Source: Xiphydria camelus
Taxonomy: Eukaryota > Arthropoda > Insecta > Hymenoptera > Xiphydriidae
Assembly (NCBI GenBank): GCA_963678675.1
Contig: OY783192.1
Span: forward strand, 9,147,953-9,211,952
Direction of reading: 5' to 3'
Length of the DNA: 64,000 nt
Below are positions 1 to 18,178 of the stretch, piece by piece (position 1 is the stretch's first letter; the number at the start of each line of letters is the position of its first letter). The translations under genes and the position numbers were made by a program. The notes under the pieces are model-generated. The model ran no database searches. It saw only the letters and a list, made by a program, of their open reading frames with translations, and was not told where the DNA came from.

Positions 1-7298
<7,298 letters not shown>

Positions 7299-7299
7299 T

Positions 7300-7737
7300 T
7301 TATATATATATAGATTTTAGTAATCGGGTCTTCAATTCCTCACTCAAATCCACGCCGATAAGATCGTGTTCCTCAATAGGTTTCAAACTGCTAATGTCTA
7401 TTCCGTTTACTTCTAACGGTTCTTTGTTACAACTCACGTTATCCACCGAAAAGGTCACTCCTCGGTAATTAGATATCCCTTGCACTCCGGGTTTACTTAA
7501 AGTGTTTCTGCCGATTAAGATTTCGGACGATAAATCGTCGTCAGCGACCACGAAAACTTCAATTCTGAATGGAATGTTGTCGATAAGAACTTTCAATTTA
7601 GAACGAGCTAAGGGAGCAACTAGCGAATGGTTGAATCCTGATAATACTATGCTTGTTTTATAGAACTTTAATTTTAATTGGCGTGCAAGAGACTCTCGAA
7701 TGATTGAGCATTGAGCTCCTAAGTCAACAACGTACAA
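7300..7737 (-). pseudogene. Ty3/gypsy-type aspartic protease fragment (truncated pol)
   Basis: This 145-codon open frame follows gag on the same strand. It has the start of a retroviral-type protease: VVDLGAQCSII, where families have D-[S/T]-G-A, followed by hydrophobic strands and an ILIGRNTL block typical of the second half of such proteases. The catalytic triad reads D-L-G, because the TTA codon stands where a Ser codon TCA is expected, so activity is doubtful. The frame opens at a TTG with a stop just upstream. The previous frame continues to within a few bases across an A-run, so a frameshift is likely. The coding sequence is cut by the (TA)n/(GACA)n junction at 7297. No reverse transcriptase, RNase H or integrase is present. 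The element is dead. Confidence 0.7.
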
Positions 7738-7856
7738 ATTTTTTCTTCGTTACCCAACACGCAAGGCTTTACTGGTGTACTAACGGTGCCGGGTTGAATC
7801 TGTAATACGTCTAGCGGTTGTCTTTCCTGTGGTGCCGAGGCAACCCTGTCGGCTAG

Positions 7857-9362
7857 TCATGCTGCCCCTTCCTTCTGGGCTCTCTTTTCTTTACCCTTAG
7901 TTTCCTTATTAATTCTAGCGAAACAAAATTTCTCGGTATGGTCTGGCTCCCCGCAGTAGTTACATTTGAAACGCTTGACTTTATCGTCTCTGGATGAATC
8001 ATTGCCAACACCTTTCCTAACGGTACCCTTGGCTAGACCTGACTCGCCTACGTCCTTCCCCTCACCCGCTAATTCTGGGCAATCCGCCCTTCTATGACCC
8101 CTTTTCCCACAATGGAAACAGCCGTTTGAATCGAGCCGCGGATTCCTAGATTTTAGCGTACTTGAATCGGAATAATGTTTCTTCACTTTCGACTCGCTAA
8201 AGAATTTTGATTCCCTAGGTTTATCCGTCGCGAGAGTCTCCAAACATTCGTTCAAATCCGCTATCGAATGTTTCTTAGCTGTTTTGAGACTCAGCCGTAC
8301 CTGATCGTCGTGTATTCCGTGTACTACAAATTCTACAATTTTTGATTCCGGGATATCTAAATTTAGTTTGTTTATCCTCTTTATTTTCTCGAAGCAGTAG
8401 ACTTGTAAATTCTGACCGGGTGTACTCCTGAATGTATCAGCAAGCTCAAACAGTCTCCCGAAATTTTCTTCCCCCGAAAACTGTCTGATTAAAGTTACTT
8501 TGAATGCCTCCCAAGACACTGGAGGAGGCCTCAGCCCGTCGAACCATCTTTTAGCGATCCCTTGTAGTTTCAATTGTGATAGAAATAGTTTGTGAGCGTC
8601 AGGCCACTTATACATTAATCCGTACATCTCGACTCTTTCCAACCATTCCGTAGCCGATAAAACCTTCTTTTCCGGATCGAATTCCGGCAAAATTTTCTCG
8701 TTTATATACTTATTAGAACCCGTCGTATTATCCTTAATCAAAGCTGAAAGCACCTCGGTCAACCTTGCAAGATCGGACTCACCAGATGTCGTATCACTAC
8801 TTGGCGTTCGATCGTCACCAGCGCCCGTCGATTGGTCTCCCGGTCGGCCGGGGTTCTGCCACCCTTGACGCTCTGACACTTTTCCCCAGTGCCTGTCGGT
8901 CGATCTGGAGTGGTACCGGTCTCGTTTATCCTCTTGCCTTTCTCGTTCACTGCTCCGGCCGTGAGACCCTCGTGAACGTTCTCGGAGATGGTGAGCAGAT
9001 CGTCTGCTCGGGCGATGACTGTCGCGGACATGACTCCTGCTGCGATGTCTCCCTCCAAGACGATTCGCTGAACTCCGCCTGCTATCCCGGTGTCGTCCAC
9101 GGCGTTGCGAACTTCCGGATCTGCTGCGATCACGGTTGCTGAACTCGGAACTCCTTGGATTCCCTCGACGCCGCCTGCTTCCCTCGGAGCTTCTTGACCT
9201 GCACCGACGTCGCTCGGGGCTTGACGTTCGCAGATGCCTCGGGCTTCGCGAACGACTATGGATGCGTTCACTCCTGCCATCCATGGTGACAGAACGGGGA
9301 AGACGGTTGACACGGCTCGACACGAGAATTCCCTGATTGGCACTCACGCGACACGTGAGCAA
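7857..9362 (-). CDS. Ty3/gypsy-type Gag with two CCHC zinc knuckles
   Basis: This is an open frame of 501 codons. The first Met in good context is probably residue 27 (about 9284), because residues before it read like leader sequence. Residues about 28-170 are very rich in Arg, Ser and His. Residues about 225-375 resemble the Retrotrans_gag domain (TEWLERVEMYG, then AKRWFDGL and FKVTLIRQF). Two nucleocapsid knuckles of C-X2-C-X4-H-X4-C form lie at residues 415-428 and 467-480. Gag would build the retrotransposon particle and bind its RNA. The frame ends at TGA 7857-7859 and the pol part continues to the left in a different frame. The opposite strand also has long open frames here, which are shadows of the Arg/Ser codon bias. 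Confidence 0.85.
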   Translation of the reverse strand: MLTCRVSANQGILVSSRVNRLPRSVTMDGRSERIHSRSRSPRHLRTSSPERRRCRSRSSEGSRRRRGNPRSSEFSNRDRSRSGSSQRRGRHRDSRRSSANRLGGRHRSRSHVRDSHRPSRRSAHHLRERSRGSHGRSSERERQEDKRDRYHSRSTDRHWGKVSERQGWQNPGRPGDQSTGAGDDRTPSSDTTSGESDLARLTEVLSALIKDNTTGSNKYINEKILPEFDPEKKVLSATEWLERVEMYGLMYKWPDAHKLFLSQLKLQGIAKRWFDGLRPPPVSWEAFKVTLIRQFSGEENFGRLFELADTFRSTPGQNLQVYCFEKIKRINKLNLDIPESKIVEFVVHGIHDDQVRLSLKTAKKHSIADLNECLETLATDKPRESKFFSESKVKKHYSDSSTLKSRNPRLDSNGCFHCGKRGHRRADCPELAGEGKDVGESGLAKGTVRKGVGNDSSRDDKVKRFKCNYCGEPDHTEKFCFARINKETKGKEKRAQKEGAA

Positions 9363-9375
9363 TCCGACTTCTGAT

Positions 9376-9873
9376 CTGTAGTAAATATTTCTCCGAAAGG
9401 AACAGTTAATAAACTATAACGCGACTAAGACTCGACTTCGGCTCCTCGCCGAAGTAGCTCTAGCGATGGTCGAAAGAGAGAATGCCTCCCGAGCTGCCCG
9501 GCCAGTCCTTATGACCGGCTCGTCCCTTGTTCCGAGCCGATCACCGTGCGTTCGCAGGTAGCGTTCGTGTCCTGTTAGTCGGACGATCGGTATGGTCGTC
9601 CGTGCGTCACGCGGGATGTCCCGTTAACGGCCCGCAGCCCCTAGGTTTATCCGTCGAATCGTTCCTCACAAATGAACGCGTAGCAAGGAAGTTAGAAATA
9701 CTCGTCGTTTACAGCGATCGTTTACTACCTGGCCGCAATAAACTGCTATTTCTGGCACAGGCAAGCGCGGGTACGTACCCCGATGCCGCGACTTTCTCCG
9801 TGATGCGAATTTTTCGGCACTGCACTGGTACGAAAGACGCGGAACGACGCAACGCTCGATAGCAACGGTGACA
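9376..9873 (-). mobile_element. Possible 5' LTR and leader of the gypsy-type element
   Basis: On the minus strand a segment beginning TGTCACCG (9873 leftwards) and ending TACTACA (about 9377) has the TG...CA ends and about 500-bp length of an LTR, and it sits directly upstream of gag. Its composition differs from the AT-rich DNA to the right. The second LTR is missing because the element is truncated, so the ends cannot be verified. No TGG-initiated primer-binding site is obvious next to it. The segment could also be untranslated leader. Confidence 0.3.
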
Positions 9874-10645
9874 AGTAAATACACTTAGCTCAAATGTCAG
9901 GAAAAGAATTCAATTCCCGATATTAAACAAGTAATTAGAACAAAATATATGAAAATTTTCATACAATTTTTAATATAATAATTAATTTTCACTTAATAAG
10001 GTGAAGAAAATTTGCTCATGGATAAATAAAAAATATAAAAACGCAAAATAAAAAGTCTCACATTGAACGGTAAATTTATATTCTCTAATTGGTGAAAAAA
10101 AATAGTCCTTGAGGTTTTAGTAATAATTTCAGTACAGGTTAGTATATTTTACCGTACCGGTGCAGCAGTTTCTACCCCGAAAACAGTAAAATCTCTCTCA
10201 TTGTTTAACACTTTCAATCTATCTCAGCCATAATTTTCATTTATTCCAACCACATTTTTTATTTGATAAAGAGATCATATTTTACTTTCGAGAACATGAA
10301 AAACTCTTTGAATGCATGATATTTTTTGCTTTACTGACCAAATGCAACACGATTACCGTACCAGTTGGATATTTTTTCCCTGAATTTCAGGCAAATAGTA
10401 CTGACGATTTCTCTCCGTGTACCACCGTCAATGATGGCGTATACATACTGAAAAAATACATGTTACAGTCAGATGTAGTGTCGATTTAAAATGCGCGAAT
10501 ATGATGGATTAACGATAAGTAGAGGACATCTTTCCATCATTTCGTAATGCCACGCGGCTACATACGCTTCGAGTCGCATTGCGGGGCAGCAGAAGTTGCG
10601 AGGAGGTGGAGATCGCGGCGCCGAATCTCGCCGCGATTCGTCGCG
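9874..10645. other. AT-rich intergenic stretch
   Basis: No open frame with recognisable content, no inverted repeat and no tandem repeat was found here. It separates the gypsy-type fragment from the Harbinger element. The last 180 bp before the Harbinger TIR are GC-rich. Confidence 0.5.
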
Positions 10646-10850
10646 TAAAGGCCCCCACAGACCAACGCGGAAAATTCGCGGAGGAAAATTCGCAGCGAAA
10701 TTCGTAGCGGAATCCGCAGGGAACTTCACACCAAAGCGAATATAATCGCATCATGTGCGTCATGCATTCAGTATCGAAAAGTTCTCAGTATTGAATGCTA
10801 TCGCTGGAAACGAGAAACAAACAATACTTACTTACCTATAATACATAAAT

Positions 10851-13156
10851 ATGTATACATCATCGGATGAAGAAGAAGCACTTGTGTTGCTTCAACTGGA
10901 AAAAGAGAATTTAAGGTAAAATTATTATTACCTAAAAATAAGTGTGTTGATCATATTATGTGTCTAACCTTAGGAAGAAAAAAATGGGTTCACAATATTA
11001 ATCAAGAAAGACTACAATATGGGGAATTTCATACATTAATGCCACAATTGCGAAAAGACGAGAAACGATTTTATATTTACTCTAGGATGACAATAGATTG
11101 TTTCGATGAACTTTTACACCTTATAGCAAATGATATTCGAAAATCAGATACAAATTATCGAGAAGCTATTTCGCCTGAAGAACGATTAGCTATAACATTA
11201 AGGTAAGAACATCAAAAAGTTGGTATTCATTTAATATTATCAATTTAATACAAAAATAGTAACGTGAATAGGAAAATAAAGCATTTTATTAATAAAAGAA
11301 TACAGTCGTAAGTATTTAGTAAACGTATTTATTTATTACTAGCAGCCCGTCCCGGCTTCGCACGGGTAGATTGTGGATTGATTTTGTCCGTCCACCACAT
11401 TGTTAGCTACGGAAAAATCCTAAACCCTACTATCAAAAAGAATTTTTATAGGGCCCATAGTTTTCATGGTATGAAGCCGAACTGTACTTGACCTTCAAAA
11501 AGTCCCGGTACGGCTGAATATCTCTGCGGGAAATCATTTTATAGAAAAATTTTTAATACAAAACTTTTAGTATTTTTCCCAGGCTACCCAATGGTCATAT
11601 TGGATTTGACCTTGACCATGACCTTCAAGGTTATATCAAGGTCAAATTAATTTTTTTTCGCGTTCAAATGTGTCCTTGACCATTTTTTTCATGTTACCTT
11701 TATTGTCAGCGGAGGTCAAATTTAGGTCAAGTATAGTTCGACTTTTTGAACACCCTGTATAAGATTTACTAACTCAGAAACCTTCGCGGATATGCGTCCA
11801 ACTGTTCCCCAAATTTTCATCGCAATCGGATGAACGGTTTAGGAAGGCATAATAATCATCCGTACCGGTACTTTTTGAACACCCTGTATAAGATTTACTA
11901 ACTCAAACCTTCGCGGATATGCGTCCAACTGTTCCCCAAATTTTCGTCGCAATCGGATGAACGGTTTAGGAAGGCATAATAATCATCCGTACCGGTACTT
12001 TTTGAAGACCCTGTATAAGATCTACTAACTCAGAAACCTTCGTGGATATGTGTCCAACTGTTCCCCAAATTTTCATCGCAATCGGATGAACGGTTTAAGA
12101 AGGCATAATAATCATCCGTACCGGTACTTTTTGAACACCCTGTATAAGATTTACTAACTCAGAAACCTTCGCGGGCATGCGTCCAACCATTCCCCAAAGT
12201 TTCATCGCAATCGGATGAACGGTTTAGGAAGGCATAATAATCTTTTTTTAACCTCTTCTCCTAAAAAAAAATATTGTTTTAGGTATCTGGCCACCGGAGA
12301 TACATTTTATACAATTGGCCATAGTTTTAGAGTTGGTTTTTCGACTGTAAGTGCCATAGTCAGAGAAGTCTGTGCAGCTTTATGTAGCCATTTGCAACAT
12401 ACATATCTACCCGAACCGACAACAGAAATATGGAAAAAATCTGAAGAAGGCTTTAGAAATACATGGCAATTCCCGAATTGTATTGATAGCATCGATGGCA
12501 AGCATGTTACTATCAAGTGTCCAAACAAAACTGGATCTAATTATTGGTGCTATTTAAACAAGTTTTCAATAGTATTAATGGCTATTGTTGGGCCGGATTA
12601 TAGATTTATTTCAGTTGATATTGGCGGTTTTGGTAAAAATAGTGATGGTGGCATTTTTGAAGCTTCTAACATGGGAAGAAGATTTGAAACAAATTTAATG
12701 AATGTACCTGAGCCAAAAAATCTCCCAGGACAAAATGAACCTTCTCCTCATGTCATAATTGGAGACGAAGCTTTTGCACTAAAACTATATTTGTTAAGGC
12801 CCTTTCCATACAAACAAAGTAAAACAGATGCTTTCAAGGAAAATTATAATGTAAGACTCTGTAGAGCGAGAAGAGTGGTAGAAGATGCTTTCGGTATATT
12901 AGCCCAAAAATGGCGCATTTTCTATAGACCAATGGAAACAAAAGTTGATACTACCATTTTAATTGTAAAAACTGCATGTATCTTACATAATTTCTTACGA
13001 ACAAAAAATTGTGATGATGGATTTATCGAACTCTTAGATCCAGCAGAACCTGAACTAGAAGCTTTTACAAATTTTGACAATGACCGAAGGAGAGCAACAA
13101 GACTAGCATTTTCTGTACGAGAAAAATTTGTCACTTTTTTTAATTCAGGTCTATGA
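10851..13156 (+). CDS. Harbinger (DDE_Tnp_4/HARBI1-like) transposase, three exons
   Basis: The proposed exons are 10851-10915, 10978-11202 and 12283-13156 (387 codons, no internal stop). Exon 1 begins MYTSSDEEEAL. Exon 2 has KKWVHNINQERLQYGEFHTL, the conserved N-terminus of the family. Exon 3 begins RYLATGDTFYTIGHSF and ends at TGA. The junction of exons 2 and 3 (AG|gtaaga and gttttag|G) restores the family sequence exactly, so that intron is well supported. The first acceptor (ggaag|A) is chosen by frame and is less certain. The catalytic triad is visible: D in SIDGKH (codon 12494), D in IIGDEAF (12764) and E in RRVVEDAFG (12881). The length is normal for the family. All catalytic residues and reading frames are kept, so activity is plausible if the Helitron-bearing intron is spliced. 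Confidence 0.85.
11339..12242 (-). mobile_element. Non-autonomous Helitron inside the Harbinger intron
   Basis: On the minus strand it ends with a GC-rich hairpin (CCCGT...ACGGG) followed by CTGCTAG and a T from the host. That is the Helitron 3' signature: a hairpin, then CTRR, at an A/T site. The other end lies within a tandem repeat and is less certain (about 12242). It holds no coding sequence. Its interior has a GACCTTGACC-rich block and four copies of the 129/127-bp repeat. The same core recurs at 26423 and 27603. Confidence 0.72.
11741..12242 (+). repeat. 129/127-bp tandem repeat, about four copies
   Basis: Units start at 11741, 11870, 11997 and 12126 (spacing 129, 127 and 129 bp) with the last slightly short. 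Each begins ACTTTTTGAACACCCTGTAT. The 127-bp form lacks two bases (CTCAAACC against CTCAGAAACC). The same repeat has four copies at 26685 and six at 27864. Confidence 0.95.
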
Positions 13157-13301
13157 AAAAGAATGTTTCTTTACAATAAAAACAATTGAATTTACTAATG
13201 CCTTGATTAAATATAATATTGGTATGTTATTTATTTTTAATTTTAGTTGCTAGGTGTAGCTAAACAAAACATCTTAAGTACAATAAATAGTAAGTACTTA
13301 C

Positions 13302-13428
13302 CATTTTCGCCTATTTCTTCTCCTATTTTATTCCAAACCTTATCCTTTTTCCGAGTATTCTTATAATCTTCATTGGAAAAGTCATATAACATAGGATATT
13401 GTCGTATTAATTCAATAATTCTTTCCAT
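13302..13428 (-). pseudogene. First exon of a Harbinger MADF/Myb-like accessory gene, remainder missing
   Basis: On the minus strand an ATG at 13428 opens MERIIELIRQYPMLYDFSNE, continuing with a DKVWNKIGEEIG block, which is the start of a MADF domain. Harbinger elements often encode such a Myb/SANT/MADF protein, which helps the transposase enter the nucleus and bind TIRs. The exon ends at a good donor (ATG|gtaagt, 13302/13301). The next exons should lie to the left, but only about 145 bp separate this donor from the transposase stop. The rest of the gene has therefore been deleted. This element would need the protein in trans. Confidence 0.68.
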
Positions 13429-13670
13429 TTTAATTATCTTCTTATTCGTGGACACTGCGAAACTGCGAAAGAACGCGTCTAGCTGCGAACTGTGATTCCG
13501 CGCGGATATATTCGCGGACAATCCGTATCTCTCTCTCTAGTACGGACGAAATCGCGCGCGGGTCTGAACTTGTACGTTTACCGCAGTGGGTACAGTCTGA
13601 CGCGAATCGTAAACGGTGCGAACTTTCGCAGGCGGCGTGAATTTTCCGCGTTGGTCTGTGCGGGCCTTAA

Positions 13671-15630
13671 AGCCGTAGGTCCGGGATTGAGCGCTTTGAA
13701 GAATCACTATGCGACGTTCGTGCGCGAACGTACAGTCGATGCGAATAACCGTTCGTATCGACGTGTGTACATACATATGTATGTATATGTAGGTGGTTGC
13801 ATGTGTTGCGATATTCCGGATTTCCGTTTTGTTATCTAAGAGCAATATTGAACTTTAGATCGAAGTGTCAAAAGCTAATCCGCGATTCCATGAATGAACG
13901 CGCGGAGTACGGCGTACTATAGGCGCGAGTTTTATCAGGCAGCTTACTACTCGACGCGTTGAGAGCCGTTATCTGTACTGTGCGATTTCCAGTTCGCGCG
14001 CGAGTTCGAATTTGAAAGACACCGCATGCGATCGTTTCTGAACCTTCTCGTTATCTATCGATAGGCGGTCGCGCGATGTGACGAAACAGTGAGGGAAAGG
14101 CCGGGTGCACTCGGCCTACTGTTACTCGTGTTCAGATGTGATAAAAAGTAATGAATAAAAGAAGCGGCGTCGAAATCGCGTCGTATTGGGGTCAATTTGT
14201 CCGGTGAGAGATTGTAATCACCGGCATTATGTTTTTTTTTCCAAATCGTTGGTAAGATACTATCGCGTATTTCTTATGAAAAAATGTCTACGATTAATTT
14301 CTAATTTTACAAATTTGATACAGAAGTGTAAAAGACTTGCCTCGTATCGTATTATGAACTGATACTGGTTTCCATATCTACGATTGTGCGTGAAATAGAT
14401 TAATTAGTTGAAAACATAACTTCTCGATGTTTAGACCAAACTGAATAATTTTTTCCACGCGTTTCTCTACATTAGGTCCTCTCTTATGCATGCTAATTCT
14501 ATGCAGAAGGATTGATAAATCGCTTATTGAAAATGTAAATGATCGTACACTCAAATTGATGCATTTAATCGACACTTAAAGTTGACGCGACGTCGAGACG
14601 TCTAATATAGTAGACAAGTAGACGTCTAGGTCAAGAGGTCTAATACAATAGGCAATTTAATGGCCCCAATTAATATTTACAGCGACGATAAAGGACTATG
14701 TACGTATGAATAAGATGAGGAGACAATTTTTAATTTTTACGTTCAGTGGAAATATTGGAAAAGCACTGGAATTTCTACCAAATATTGCGATGTGCATTCG
14801 GAAACGTACCTAACCGAGCGATATTGGTACATACGCCGATAAATTATAAATGCGACATGGAACACGTCGATCAAATCGATCAGCCGAATGATTATTGGAA
14901 TGCCGAAGAGCAATATGTATATCGCAATACAATACCTACACATACGTGATACGTGCCGTTTTGGTTACGAGGAACGCTCTTACCCCTCGCTACCGATATG
15001 TTATTAAACGCCGAAGCGTCGTATCTATCGAGTTCGAAGTCAATATTGGGAGGAGGGGGGGGGGGGGGGGGGGGTCCGCAAACACTTCCTGGAACACGAA
15101 CGGGTAATCGATTGCGCGGTGAAATATTTCCGCGTTTCTGCCGTTTACATGGTACGCACACACCGCCAATTCCCAGAAACGACGTGTCGAACAAACGGTA
15201 GAAGAGGTGAGAATTGGTATAGAGCATCCCCTGCACTCGTCCGTTTCGGACGTTTATTACCGACAGAGAAAAGAAGATAATATATTTTCGCGGAACCGAA
15301 CTGTGCGCGTGTTTTCGATACGGACGCTCGACCGTGCCGGTTTCGAGAAATCGTGGCATACCGATGCGCATATCGCGTCACCGCACAGTGGGGCAAAACG
15401 CACTTTTGATTTCAACAATTTTTTTTTATCAAACAATATTAAATTTGGAACAAACGTAAGAGAGCCGATTTTAACATTGAAAATGTTTATGTTCCCGTAT
15501 ATGGGGGGACATTTCTAGGTTTTCGACGAGCCAGTTTAAAGACGGATATGTCGCTCCCCCACTCTAGCGCTCCGCTCTCGTGCGTGCGTCACCGGAACTC
15601 TAGCGCTCTCAACCGTGTGTATGTAGTAAG
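13671..15630. other. Intergenic DNA, GC-rich then AT-rich, nothing recognised
   Basis: 13671-14230 is CpG-rich and 14230-14950 is AT-rich. Open frames of 60-160 codons occur on both strands, but none shows a family motif or splice structure. The longest minus-strand one owes its length to a poly-C (plus-strand poly-G) tract. I see no RNA gene. Confidence 0.5.
15055..15074 (+). repeat. Poly-G run of 20
   Basis: An uninterrupted run of about 20 G follows GGGAGGA, so the whole G-rich block is about 27 bp. It can form G-quadruplexes and is also a common place for sequencing length errors. Confidence 0.9.
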
Positions 15631-15771
15631 CCGGGTCTTCACTGCCCGAAATTGTACGCGAAACTGTTGCGCGAATCATGTCCCCTTTTTTTCTCACGCT
15701 CCCTCTTCTCACTCATTCTCTCTTTTTCGCGTTGGAGTTTCGCGAAACAGTTTCGCGCAGTGAAGACCCGG
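15631..15771. mobile_element. Palindromic MITE, 141 bp
   Basis: CCGGGTCTTCACTGC at 15631 is inverted exactly at 15757-15771. Both arms continue with related CGCGAAACTGTTTCGCG-like sequence around a pyrimidine-rich centre. No coding. The target duplication is not clear, so the superfamily is unassigned. Confidence 0.75.
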
Positions 15772-15971
15772 TTGTAGACTGAGTGTGGGTACAGGCGATG
15801 GTACTATGTAGTGGTACGGGTGATGAGGCAGCTACGCGGGCGAAGAAAGAAGAACGAGCTCGAAGAAATAACTCTATTCGGCGAGAACTGAACGATACAA
15901 ATGCGTATGATCGGTGTGAACGGCTTGGCTACTGGCGCGTCTCCTCGCGCCGCGGCGTCGCTCGCCGAGAC

Positions 15972-17305
15972 TAGGCTAGGCAAGCATCTCTGGTGGCGCT
16001 CCCAAGTGAGCAAAAGTCGCAGCTTTTTTTGGGCGGATAGATCAGGATACTGTATATAATGGAGTTTAACAAAAGTGGTGAAAAAAGAAAGCTAAAAGTG
16101 TCAAATCGCAAATGTTGCGTTGTGGGCTGTAACAGCGTTGATGGAAATAGTGATGGAGTGCATTTTTATAGATTTCCGAAACGTCCGTAGGAATTAAAAC
16201 GTAAGAATTTGTGGATAAGAGCTGTACGTCCTACCAAGTGAGTAGTTTTACTTGTTTTGATGGCTGAGGATTATTTATAAGGAGAAAAATACAAATAAGA
16301 GGGAATTTCGGTTAATTTGCCCTTATACTAGAATGATTTTATTACAGCCCCGATGGCATGCCTTAGAAGCCTACTGAAAATAGCAGGATATACAGTCTGC
16401 ACTTTTGTGGAGGTGCGAAATCCAATAACCCTTTAAATGAAGCATATAATTCCACGATTTTAACTGCAATTTATAAGAAAAGAAAAGCGTCTTGTAATTC
16501 ACAAAGAACTGAAAGACTTCTGAAAAAGAGAAAGGAAGGAAATGTTGCAGTTTAGAGTTCTCTTGGTAAGTTTGAATGGGCATAATTATTGGAAACATAT
16601 TCGCACAATCAAATTTTGAAAAATTGTTTCTGATGGTACAGAGGAGCAGAATATAACGGTGGAGGCTGCTCCGAAATCTCAAGAAATAGCTATTCAAACA
16701 GACCCGATTTTAGGTGAAGAGCAATTAACAACTGGTACTGGCTTATTAACATTATATTGTTGGCAAGATAGCGTATTAAAAGAAGTTTCAACCCAAACGT
16801 GCATCGTACTAGGATCGAAATGCAAAGAAAGAGTGCAAATTCCGCATCCAAAAGAACAGAAGACTGTTAGAGTGGCTCCAGACTGTCCACCAAGGATTGG
16901 ATTTCTCGGTTTCGAGGACATTCAAAATGATACGACTATGAAGCAGCTCGGAGGAGTTACACTAGCTTTCTTTTACATTTTGCTACCATTTATCCAACCA
17001 AAGGAAATAGGACACCCTGCCTATTACATAACTCTAGATGCGCCAAACAGATTGTTACTGTCTCTCATGAAAATGAAACTTGGATTGAGCTTCGGAACAA
17101 TCGGATGCTTTTTCAAGGTGTCGTGACAGCTAGTCACACATTGAGTACCTACCTTTTGAGATACTTTTCGTTACTGTTGCTTAAAATAATGTACAAATAA
17201 ACCCATCTGTTAACATATACAAGCCGTCTCCACTCCGCCCAATAATGCAAACAACTGCCACGAGATAGCGCGCCGATCGCTGACAGGCGATGCTTGCCTA
17301 GCCTA
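15972..17305 (+). mobile_element. THAP-domain DNA transposon remnant (ISL2EU/IS5-like), 1.33 kb
   Basis: TAGGCTAGGCAAGCATC at 15972 is inverted at 17289-17305, bounding a broken THAP-plus-helix-turn-helix gene. Flanking TA could be either part of the TIR or a 2-bp duplication. The catalytic domain expected after the helix-turn-helix is absent and less than 200 bp remains before the right end. The copy is thus an internal-deletion derivative. Assignment to the THAP-bearing ISL2EU group is inference from domain order. Confidence 0.65.
16059..17126 (+). pseudogene. THAP zinc finger plus transposase helix-turn-helix, broken
   Basis: Exon 1 from ATG 16059 reads KCCVVGCNSVDGNSDGVHFY then RFPKRP. 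The zinc ligands C and C and the H of a C2CH THAP finger are seen. TAG at 16188-16190 interrupts it, and the frame resumes with LWIRAVRPT. The donor is AA|gtgagt (16238) and the acceptor attacag (16347). Exon 2 gives NPDGMP, a second TAG where families have Trp, then SRIYSLHF, the end of the finger. A third exon from about 16642 is open to 17126. It contains acidic and Gln-rich linker, then NRLLLSLMKMKLGLSF, the helix-turn-helix (HTH_Tnp_4-like) that precedes the DDE domain in related transposases. The DDE domain is missing. Two or more stops make this a pseudogene. Confidence 0.75.
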
Positions 17306-17458
17306 TGGGGGGCGACTTATTCTATAATTTAAAATTAGATTACATGTGCAAACCGCCAGAAGGCTAGATAAAACAATAAGGGAGATAATTTCGATGCTAA
17401 GAGCGTCGGCGCCCCACTTTTCTTTGCATTTTAGTATTTCATTTCTATTAAAATTATA

Positions 17459-17620
17459 TTAACCCTTTCAGTCACAGATTTCTTTAAAACTTTCAGTCAC
17501 AGATTTCTTTAAAAAGGAAATAAAAAATCTCAAATGTGATATACTACTTGAAAATATATTTCTGAACATGTTTTATTTTGAAATGTCCATCCAAATGGAC
17601 GCGATGACCGAAAGGGTTAA
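17459..17620. mobile_element. TTAA-flanked MITE (piggyBac-like ends)
   Basis: Flanking TTAA repeats enclose inverted ends CCCTTTCAGTCA and, on the complement, CCCTTTCGGTCA. TTAA plus CCCTTT is typical of piggyBac-derived MITEs. No coding. A CTTTCAGTCACAGATTTCTT segment is duplicated in the left arm. Confidence 0.7.
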
Positions 17621-17718
17621 GAATGTTAAATGTTTATAGAGTATCACTCTCATGTTTGAACATCCAGTATAACCACAATGTCTGTGGAACGAAAATTTGT
17701 TTGAAGATAAATGGTAGG

Positions 17719-18178
17719 TACGGGATCCTTCATAAGAAAAAAAAATTGATTACCACTCCTCTCAAACTTTTTGAGCATCTTCATTTTGCCGAGTCTGCCA
17801 GTTTTTTAATCTGCGAAAAGTCTGGTTTCCGCCGGGGTTTCGAGATATTAATTAACAAACATGTCAATTTTATGAATTTTGTTTATTGATGACCAACAGT
17901 CTGATTCTTTGCCCAAAGTAAGATAAATATTTATGAAATCAAACGGTAACATTGTCCGACAAGTTTTCTGCCGGGTATATCCAGTCCGACACTCTGAACA
18001 TGTCATTTTTATAAATTTTGTTTATTGATGACCAACAAGCTGGTTTTTTTGCCCGAAGTAAGATAAATATTTATAGAATTTGATATTAACATTGTCCGAC
18101 AAGTTTTCTGCCGGGTATGTCCAGTCCGACACTCTGAACATGTCATTTTTATGAAGCATGTTGACATCATTACCAGCA
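17719..18178 (+). repeat. Dispersed repeat with 140-bp tandem units (copy 1)
   Basis: Units beginning ATGTCA[A/T]TTTTAT start at 17861, 18000 and 18140 (139 and 140 bp apart) and contain GTCCGACAAGTTTTCTGCCG. The whole block recurs in inverse orientation at 31444-31900. The open frames here (for example 17623-17889) are not conserved between the two copies as protein. Confidence 0.88.

Larger units (their letters stand above)
10649..13667 (+). mobile_element. PIF/Harbinger DNA transposon with TAA duplications, 3.02 kb
   Basis: The left end AGGCCCCCACAGACCAACGC is inverted at the right end (AGGCCCGCACAGACCAACGC on the complement, ending at 13667). The match continues for more than 30 bp through GGAAAATTC. 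It is flanked by the direct repeat TAA (10646-10648 and 13668-13670), the 3-bp duplication usual for this superfamily. It carries a three-exon transposase on the plus strand and the first exon of a MADF/Myb-like gene on the minus strand, the usual two-gene set. About 0.9 kb of its length is a Helitron inserted in the second transposase intron. Confidence 0.93.

Noticed and set aside
8759..9343. 194-codon and other long frames antisense to gag
   Set aside because: They mirror the Arg/Ser-rich gag codons and have no family motif of their own.
9364..9400. A half-tRNA primer-binding site next to the putative LTR
   Set aside because: There is a loose resemblance to an arginine tRNA anticodon region, but too short and imperfect to support.
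14892..15371. 159-codon minus-strand frame with a proline run
   Set aside because: The proline run is the poly-G tract read in reverse, and the rest has no motif or splice structure.
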